Part shown: in pieces, positions 57,501 to 64,000 of the stretch
Layout of the letters: each line of letters opens with the position of its first letter
Numbering within the stretch: position 1 is the first letter of the stretch
Assembly: GCA_017165825.1 (NCBI GenBank)
Contig: CM029387.1
Location: 12,454,798-12,518,797, forward strand
From: Hepsetus odoe
Taxonomy: Eukaryota > Chordata > Actinopteri > Characiformes > Hepsetidae
Direction: 5' to 3'
Length of the DNA: 64,000 nt
Notes under the pieces: generated by a model
Told to the model about the DNA's origin: nothing
Databases searched by the model: none
The model's input: the letters and a program-made list of their open reading frames with translations, nothing else
Program-made: the position numbers and the translations under genes

Positions 57501-59317
57501 GCAAAAGGTAGTAACACCAAATATTGATTTGATTTGATTTAGATTTTTCTTTTGTTCGCTCACTTTGCATTTTATAAATTGATAAAAATTAAATAATTAT
57601 ATATATTTGAAAGCATTCTTTGTTTACAGCATTTTTTCACACCTGCCTAAAACGTTTGCACAGTACTGTATAAATTGTAAGCATTTCATAAGTTTTAAAG
57701 GCTTTTACTGACAGCTACATTAAGCTTTTGCACAAAGTCAATTTTGTGTTGGCCCTTCTTTTTCAAGCATGCTGTCAGTCAACTTCTTGGATAAATCCTG
57801 ACTGATGGCAGCCGATTCTTACATAATCAGTGATTGGAGTTTGGCAGAATTTATGGGTTTTTGTCCACCCTCGTCTTGAGTTCTTAATGGGATTAAGGTC
57901 TAAGGCCATGGAAACCAATATTTCAATGCTTTGAGGCCCTTTATCACTTTTTCCTAATATGCTCCATCATGTTCAACAAACTGTCCTTGAATGATTGAAA
58001 GAAGTTGCTTATGGAGGATGTTTTGGTACTATTCTTTATTCATGTTGTTGCGAAATTAGAAGAGTGAGCCCACTCCTGAATGGTCTCATAATGCTGTACT
58101 GTTGGTATAACAGAAGTGATGGTAGCACTTACCTTTGCTTCTCCAGACAGTCTTTTTTCCAGATGCCCAAGAAAGCTGAAACGGGGATTCATCCAAGGAA
58201 ATGACTTTACTCCAGTCCCTAGCAGACCCATGCCTGTACTTTTGCAGAATATCAATCTGTTTGATGTTTTCTTGGAGAAACGCGATTTCTTTGCTGCCCT
58301 TCTTGACACCAGGCCATCCACCAAAAGTCTTTGCCTCATTGTGTGTGCACTCACACCTGCCTGCTGCCATTCCTGAGCAAGCTCTGCACTGGTAGTGTCC
58401 CAATCACAAAGCTGAATCAACTTTAAGACAGTCCTGGCTCTTTTAGGAGTTCCTTGGGTGTCCTGAAGCCTTCTTCAAAATAATTGAATATCTCTTCTTA
58501 AAGTTCTTGATGATCTGATAAATTGTTCATTTAGGTGCAAGATTATCTTTGCCTGTGACACCCTTTTTGTGCAAAGCACTGGTGACTGCATGTGTTGCCT
58601 TGCAGGTTAACAGAGAAGAAACAATGATTTCAACCTCCACCGTCCTTTTTAAAGCATCCAGTCTGCCTTTCTAACTCAATCAGCATGACAGGGTGATCTC
58701 CAGCCTTGTCCTCCTCAACACTCTCACCTGTGTTACTCACATTAACTAAAAAGATGTCAGCAGGTCCTTGTGTGGCAGGGATGAAATTAAGTTTTTTGTG
58801 ATTAAGTTCATTTTCCCTACCAAGAGGGACTATATAATAATAATTGCATATAATTGCAATTTGTCTGATCACTCTTCATAACAGGCTGGAGTATATGCAA
58901 ATTCCCTTCATGAAAATTAAGGCAGCAGACCTTGTGAAAATTAATATTTGTGTCATTCTGTAAATTTTTGGTCATGGCTATATACTGCGAAATTCATGCT
59001 ATGGCCAACAGCAGTTGTGTATTGCGAAGTTTTGAAAAATACAAAATAATTCTAATGGATGACCTGTATGCTAACATCTTGCGTCGTTATCATGTAAGAA
59101 AGCACTTTATATGTCAACAGTTTGGCTTGACATTCTTATCCAGAGCACTGATGTTCTTTTCAAAAACACTGTGGCCATCTCCTAGTGTATTTAAAGTCCA
59201 TGTATGCAGGTAATGTTTTTGTGTGTTTTGCAGGAGCGGGTTACAAAATTGGCCCCCAGAGCTCACACTGAAGAGGATCTGGCTAATCTGTTTGCTGCAT
59301 CCATGAAATTGTACTGA
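49153..59317 (+). CDS. adhfe1: Hydroxyacid-oxoacid transhydrogenase, mitochondrial
   Basis: This iron-type alcohol dehydrogenase couples 4-hydroxybutyrate oxidation to 2-oxoglutarate reduction in mitochondria. Fourteen coding exons (plus): 49153-49205, 50198-50247, 50429-50466, 50845-50898, 54307-54461, 54663-54859, 55167-55244, 55504-55609, 55747-55899, 55987-56085, 56188-56266, 56398-56494, 56878-57035, 59234-59317. All introns are GT-AG; phases join to 1,401 nt, 466 aa (human 467). The first about 34 residues are Arg-rich without acidic runs after residue 2, as in a transit peptide. AVGGGSVIDTCKAAN (residues 135-149) is the NAD-binding loop. Expected metal ligands, by family alignment, are D241 and H245 (SGFDVLCHALES), H329 (HLCHGMSYPI) and H356 (VPHGLS); all present. 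The last exon ends AASMKLY. Intron 4 holds an RTE LINE; intron 13 a MITE and a Tc1-like copy. Confidence 0.97.
51537..51567. repeat. (TA)n microsatellite
   Basis: About 14 TA units inside RTE copy 6. Confidence 0.9.
52040..52255 (-). mobile_element. tRNA-derived SINE (family 2), nested in RTE copy 6
   Basis: Tail gcggcatttagcagatactc, then cagagcgacttccatgtcct, caactttgggttaaggacc, head ending cactagaccaccaccacc. Confidence 0.85.
57152..57669. mobile_element. Palindromic Tc1/mariner-type MITE, copy B
   Basis: About 518 bp, starting cagtactgtgcaaatgtttt and ending with its near-reverse complement (gtttgcacagtactg), flanked on both sides by TA, the Tc1/mariner target duplication. The inverted similarity extends inward (ccctttgccttcaaaacagc against gctggtttgaaggcaaaagg), leaving only a short central loop. 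No coding capacity. It lies in adhfe1 intron 13. Confidence 0.85.
57690..58990 (-). mobile_element. Tc1-like transposon, second family, degraded
   Basis: Minus-oriented; the right end near 58985 reads ccatgaccaaaaatttacag and matches the start of the copy at 41022. The frame 58420-58040 (126 aa) covers the transposase middle: SAELAQEWQQAGVSAHTMRQRL, DGLVSRRAAKKS, then the first catalytic-type block DES/DESPF in the shifted frame 58403-58086 (SLDESPFQLSW). Further frameshifts follow, and the left part (57690-58030) is poorly recognisable. It directly follows MITE copy B in adhfe1 intron 13. Confidence 0.8.
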
Positions 59318-61876
59318 ATACACAATACACTGAATGTCTACTGCAAAACTGACACCCTTCTATCAGACCTGCTAAAGAGAAAATGAATCATTAAGGTTGA
59401 TAAAAATGCTGCCTTTTTTTGATGATTTATAGATAAGTCCAAGATAAGGTAAAATGTTCAGATGCACTAACCAAACTTTATTGTGCAGATAAGAGTTGTT
59501 GGCCTGCTTGTATTTTACATTTAATTAAGTAACATTTTATTAAATATTTAATGAGTCCTCTATAACTTATATAATGCTAAAATACGAAGTTGGTGCTTTG
59601 TTGTTGCAGTTTCTCAAATCTGCTGATGCAGAACAGTTTTCTGGGAATGTTTATTGAAGCCTTCTTCGAATCAATAATGGAAATAACTAGCTCTACAGTG
59701 CAGTTCATTAGTCATCTGCACCTATAAGCTCATTTATCCATTTGCTCAAAAGGCCATAAGACATTTGGAAAACAAAAATCATGGTCTTTGTGTTTGAATC
59801 CTGGAAGGTTCTACAGTGCTCCAATTAAATCTCATTCATTAGCCATGTTGAATTTTTTCTGGACTTTCTTGACAGCAGCACACATTACTATATGTGTTTC
59901 TTTCAGAATGTCTTGTGGCTTGTGCTGGCCTTAAAAGACCACATTCATTTATTGAATAATTCTAAGATCTTAGCTGTACTGTTTGATAGCATTGAGCTAA
60001 AAGCAAACTCCAGCAGCAGGGTTGAACACTAGATTGAGATGTTACTTGTTGGAGGACAGTAACCACAGCATTTTGAGGCATAGAGGCATTAACTTTATTT
60101 TGTTGGGTTGAAAATTCCTTGGACATGCAACACCTCAGTTGTGGTGGCTCTTTAAACTGCTTTATTGGCAAACAAAAAAAACAAAAAAAATCAACCAGAA
60201 TATATGTACAGGACAAAGTATTGTACAATTATATATACTATTATAATACACAACTTATAGGCCACCACTCCAGTTGTCAGAAAGATACAAAATGCTTTCA
60301 TCTCTATCTGGAATACATTTCTTTTGAGTCATTCTTAGTGCTGTTACCATTGCCCAAAGAGATGCTTATATTCTACTGTCTACTATAAACTGTCCTTCCA
60401 AGTCCTATAGAGATGTATTAACATTTGTTTTTGAACCCCTTTCTTGCTATAGTTGAAAGCTATTGAGCAAGAAGAAAACCCTATTCTTTTACCAACAAGC
60501 CAGTCATAACTAACCTTGCATCCAATTCCAAGGCCACTTCCATTCTCAGCCCATTCCTCTTTTCCACTCAAAAACATGAGTGACAAGTTTCAAAAAGGAA
60601 TAAACACACTTTAATCTTCAAATGCCAAAATGAAAATCTGCTAGAGAATTTCATCTGGAGCATTTTAATGTGATTAAAATTAACATTGTAAGGTTAATTT
60701 AAACGGGAGTTGTGGTAGGTGGTGTGTTTAGTTTGAGTTATAGGTAAACCACTGACTTAAGGCTGTTGGTGTGTGTATGGGCAATGGCAACATGAAAGAG
60801 ACCACCATGCAACTGTCAAATGTAAACATAACCTCCCTCGGCTCTAAAAAGAGCAAAGCTATGTTCAGTTCCTCCTTCTAGACGTCAGATTCAGTGGAGC
60901 CACACTTGTCAACCTGGAGAAAATGCAACTTAAGGTTTAACTGATCATGAGTGAAGGGAACTCCACCCCTCGCTGTAATCTATCCAAGGCTAAACACCTG
61001 AATTTCCAACTGCTACTTTACACATTTATGTACAAATTTAAAAGCTTTATAAGATGATGTAATTTCTATCATTTCCAGAAGTGCTAGACCCAATCATAGT
61101 ATTAACATTTTTTGAATGTTCATATTTTAAAGCAAAACATCATTCAATGGAAAATATTGTCAGCAAAAATAAATAATTATTTTTTAATCCTTTCTGTTTT
61201 TTTTTATTTAATTATTGTATTTTATCATTATGTTTTCCAGTCCAGTCTATGCACAGTAAAATAAAGAGGGGGGGTGTTAATGTGTTTCCCAGGATGGAAA
61301 CAGAAACATAAACCAAATTAAACCTTCAGGAATATTTATTAACAGTGCACAAAATGAACACAGCTTCTTAATAGTCAGTCCTATGCTGTATGCCTTCTGA
61401 ATGATGCCTCTAGACTAGGTTAAGACACTTAAGACTCCTTTAAGTCTCACCACACTCAACACACAAATTCTAGACTGACACCAGTTTTTGGTGGAGGTGC
61501 AGTTTGTGTTACCTTTAGTATGTATAGAATGCTACAGGATGCTTTGGGTGCACTTGAATTGGTTCATTTCCACACACATTCAGTTATACACACAATCTGT
61601 AAGCCTCATGAGTGTGTTCAGGTCTGATATGTATGTAAAGCATGTATGTGAAGCTTAATAAATGGAAACTTGCTTTTTTTCACTAGCATTTTGTTCAACT
61701 CCGATGTCTTGTCATACTTGACAATCATCCAGGAATGCATTCAATACACACACAAAGCAGTAAACAGACTGCATTGTTATTGATTATTCAGTTGTGTGCA
61801 TAAGTGTTAACAATTTTTCTATGTATTTGTGTTACATAAATCAGAACACCATATGTATGAGAAACGGGACACTTCA
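59318..61876. other. Convergent 3' UTRs of adhfe1 and vcpip1
   Basis: About 2.6 kb between two convergent stop codons, largely AT-rich, no long frame, no recognisable transposon. A plus-strand AATAAA is near 60600 and minus-strand ones near 60162 and 61333; I cannot assign them. The vcpip1 3' UTR may be long. Confidence 0.4.
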
Positions 61877-63895
61877 TCAGGACTGATCCATAGGTTCAGA
61901 GGTGCTTGGAGGCTCATCCCCTTGGCTTTCCATTTCTTCCTGCTCATCTTGCTCCACCTCTTTCCCATTATGCTTACTGGTTGGAGTGGTAGGGGCAACA
62001 GGTGTGGTCTGCTGCCGTAGATGTTTGTCCATAGAGGCCTGAATGTTGGACACCATTTCCTGTAAGCGACGCCTCTGAGCTTCAATTGCTGCAGGCTCTA
62101 GCTCCATCCCTCCACGCCCTTCACGGAGGGTGAGCACGCCTGGAGCCACACGTACAAGCTCCTCCCCTGACAATGCCAACCCCTCCCCCCGGACACTGCC
62201 ACTCAGGTCCACCCCACTGCTGTGCTGTCGCCTGATTGGTCGATGCTCAAAAGGAGTAGATCCTAGTGAGTGACCTTTACCCTGGAAGGCAGTGACCGAC
62301 TGCTCCTTCTTGCGCACTGCCCCCCCACTGCCCAGTTTAAGGCCATGGGCAGGACTACCCTCACGGCTGCGAGAGGAGGTTTCGGAGCAGAGCTGGGAAA
62401 GGGCCTCCTGGATAAGGTCCTCTACATCAGGGCCCACAGGGAAATGGCCAGCAGCATCCACACACAGCTCCAAGCGCTCCTCTGCTGCATTGAACACAAA
62501 TGTCTTCCCACTCAAGTGTGGAAGAGTGCAGTGCTTTCCATCCAACAGACCTGAATTCATAACAATTGTATAAATGCAGAAACAGATATTGTAACAAAAA
62601 AAAAAACCTCAAAGTCAAGTAGCATGCAATTTGAGCAGGTAATCTTTTGTTATATATACTCTTTCAAAATTTGGTGTGCTAGGAAACCCAACAAGAAAAC
62701 TACTCCTGAGCACATACCCTGATCAGCCAACAACTTATACCACCTACAGGTGAAGTGAATACTATTGATCATTTTGTTATAAAGGAAGCAAGTCCATGGT
62801 CAGTTTTCAATGAGAATGGGCAGATGTAAGCATCTGAGCACGACTTCTACGCATTGTTTATCTAGGGAGGTGATGGCACCATGATGCACTATTGAAAGAA
62901 GCTGGTGAGGGATGTTTGATGCTCTGGGCAATGTTCTGCTGGGAATCCTTGGGTCCTCACAGTAATGTCAATGTTACTTCGACAAGTAACACAAACCTAA
63001 ACATCACTGAAGACCAAGTTCACAACTTCATAGCAAAGATATTCCAATAGTAGCCTATTTCAGGAAAATAGTGTACCCTGTCACACTGCAAAAATTGTGT
63101 TTAATGGTTTCCATTTTCCCTAGACCTCACCTCAAAATGTACAGAACTTCAGTGATCTGCTGGTCGCGTTATGATAGGAGCAGATATCAAACTAGATTTT
63201 CATAAGGCTTGTGGAGGTCATGCATTTTTTGGCAGCACATGGGGGACCTACACAATAATAAATAGGTGGTTTTCATTTTAATGGCTGATTGGTGCACCTA
63301 AAACTTACAGTTGAATCTTTCAAAAGACAATTAGGTAATAAATATTTATTTGGATGCTGCAGTGGAAATATAGCTTAGAACTTTTCAACTGTAGTTGTAA
63401 CATGTGGACCACTACATTGACAACCAAGGTGAATATGCAAGCAAATTATCTACATATTTGCTATACAAATCAGAATTTGGCCATTTGTAAATTGCAATCT
63501 GAACACCTAAATCTTAAAGGTCAGCCTAGCAAGCATTTATTATGGAACTGGATGACCCAGTTATGTTCAATAATGGACAGAGCTAATTTTCTGTGCTATA
63601 AAATACACTAACTAGTTAACAGTTCAGTTTATAGCATTCTGATTGTGAGGTTTTAAGAATGCTATATGGCCACTACTCTAAAACAATGTAGCACAGTTAC
63701 AGGATTAGGTGTCTTATCTATTTGGAATTAAGGAAGCAGTGAAAAGGTTAACACTGTATTATAATGTATATATTATATTATATATAAAAAAGAGAAACAG
63801 ATATATACCCATATCCTTCTTGACAATGTTGTAGAAGACTCCTCCTTGTTGAAACAAATGAGGCAACTTCTTGGCATATGACCAAACATCTTCAC
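61877..63895 (-). CDS. vcpip1: VCPIP1 deubiquitinase, C-terminal exons (partial)
   Basis: VCPIP1 is an OTU-family deubiquitinase that acts with the ATPase p97/VCP in post-mitotic Golgi and ER reassembly. Only two coding exons lie in the window (minus): 63895-63809 (87 nt) and 62550-61877, ending in a stop. Both join in phase. Exon one reads GEDVWSYAKKLPHLFQQGG and VFYNIVKKDMG; the last starts LLDGKHCTLPHLSGKTFVFN and continues ERLELCVDAAGHFPVGPD. Later blocks are EALSQ, SREGSPAHGLKLGSGG, VTAFQGKGHSLG and RRRLQEMVSNIQASMDKHLR, with an acidic end EPMDQS. These match the vertebrate VCPIP1 C-terminus closely. The OTU catalytic and UBX-like domains are encoded past the right edge, so activity cannot be judged here. 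The intron at 62551-63808 shows no recognised element. Confidence 0.93.
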
Positions 63896-64000
63896 CTGAG
63901 AGAGTACAGGACATTATTAGTAACAATAGCAGGAGCATTATTAGTAACCATACTGAACCTGAGATTCAGAGGGTTGTTACCAGAAAGAAGGCATACATAA

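Overview
This window is vertebrate nuclear DNA, almost certainly from a ray-finned (teleost) fish. Its genes have GT-AG introns. Its repeats are the mix typical of fish genomes: Rex1/Babar-, L2-, RTE- and I/Nimb-like LINEs, Tc1/mariner elements, tRNA-derived SINEs, and Ty3/gypsy and retroviral remnants. I saw no prokaryotic, organellar or plasmid features. Clade names for repeats come from remembered motifs, not from a library search.

Four conserved host genes were assembled exon by exon. trnau1ap (minus strand, 30772 to 18261, 9 coding exons, 315 aa) is a two-RRM protein of the selenocysteine tRNA machinery. med26 (minus, 45517 to 36099, 3 coding exons, 574 aa) is the Mediator subunit with a TFIIS-type N-terminal domain. 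adhfe1 (plus, 49153 to 59317, 14 coding exons, 466 aa) is mitochondrial hydroxyacid-oxoacid transhydrogenase. The last two coding exons of vcpip1 (minus, 63895 to 61877) encode the C-terminus of an OTU-family deubiquitinase; the rest lies past the right edge. med26 and adhfe1 are divergent, adhfe1 and vcpip1 converge, and med26 and trnau1ap are in tandem. They are housekeeping genes with no shared pathway.

The left third (about 0.2-17.5 kb) holds no recognisable host gene and is a graveyard of mobile elements. In order: an I/Nimb-like LINE cut off before its RT active site and followed by a 39-bp minisatellite; a rearranged Ty3/gypsy pol remnant; a degraded RTE copy; a Rex1 element split by a nearly complete antisense L2-type LINE whose 990-aa endonuclease-RT ORF is open; an antisense retroviral gag-protease remnant; and SINE and L2 fragments.

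From 17.5 kb on, mobile elements sit mainly in introns and between genes. There are six copies of one RTE-like LINE, one of them split by a Tc1 element, two copies of another Tc1-like transposon, and two copies of a snap-back mariner-type MITE, one in an intron of trnau1ap and one in an intron of adhfe1.

I found no convincing undescribed system. The most notable items are the L2-in-Rex1 nest with an SGNH esterase domain in ORF1, the palindromic MITE pair, a copied splice acceptor inside trnau1ap, an in-register chimera of two L2 families, and a tRNA-Asp-like module placed upstream of two SINE copies.
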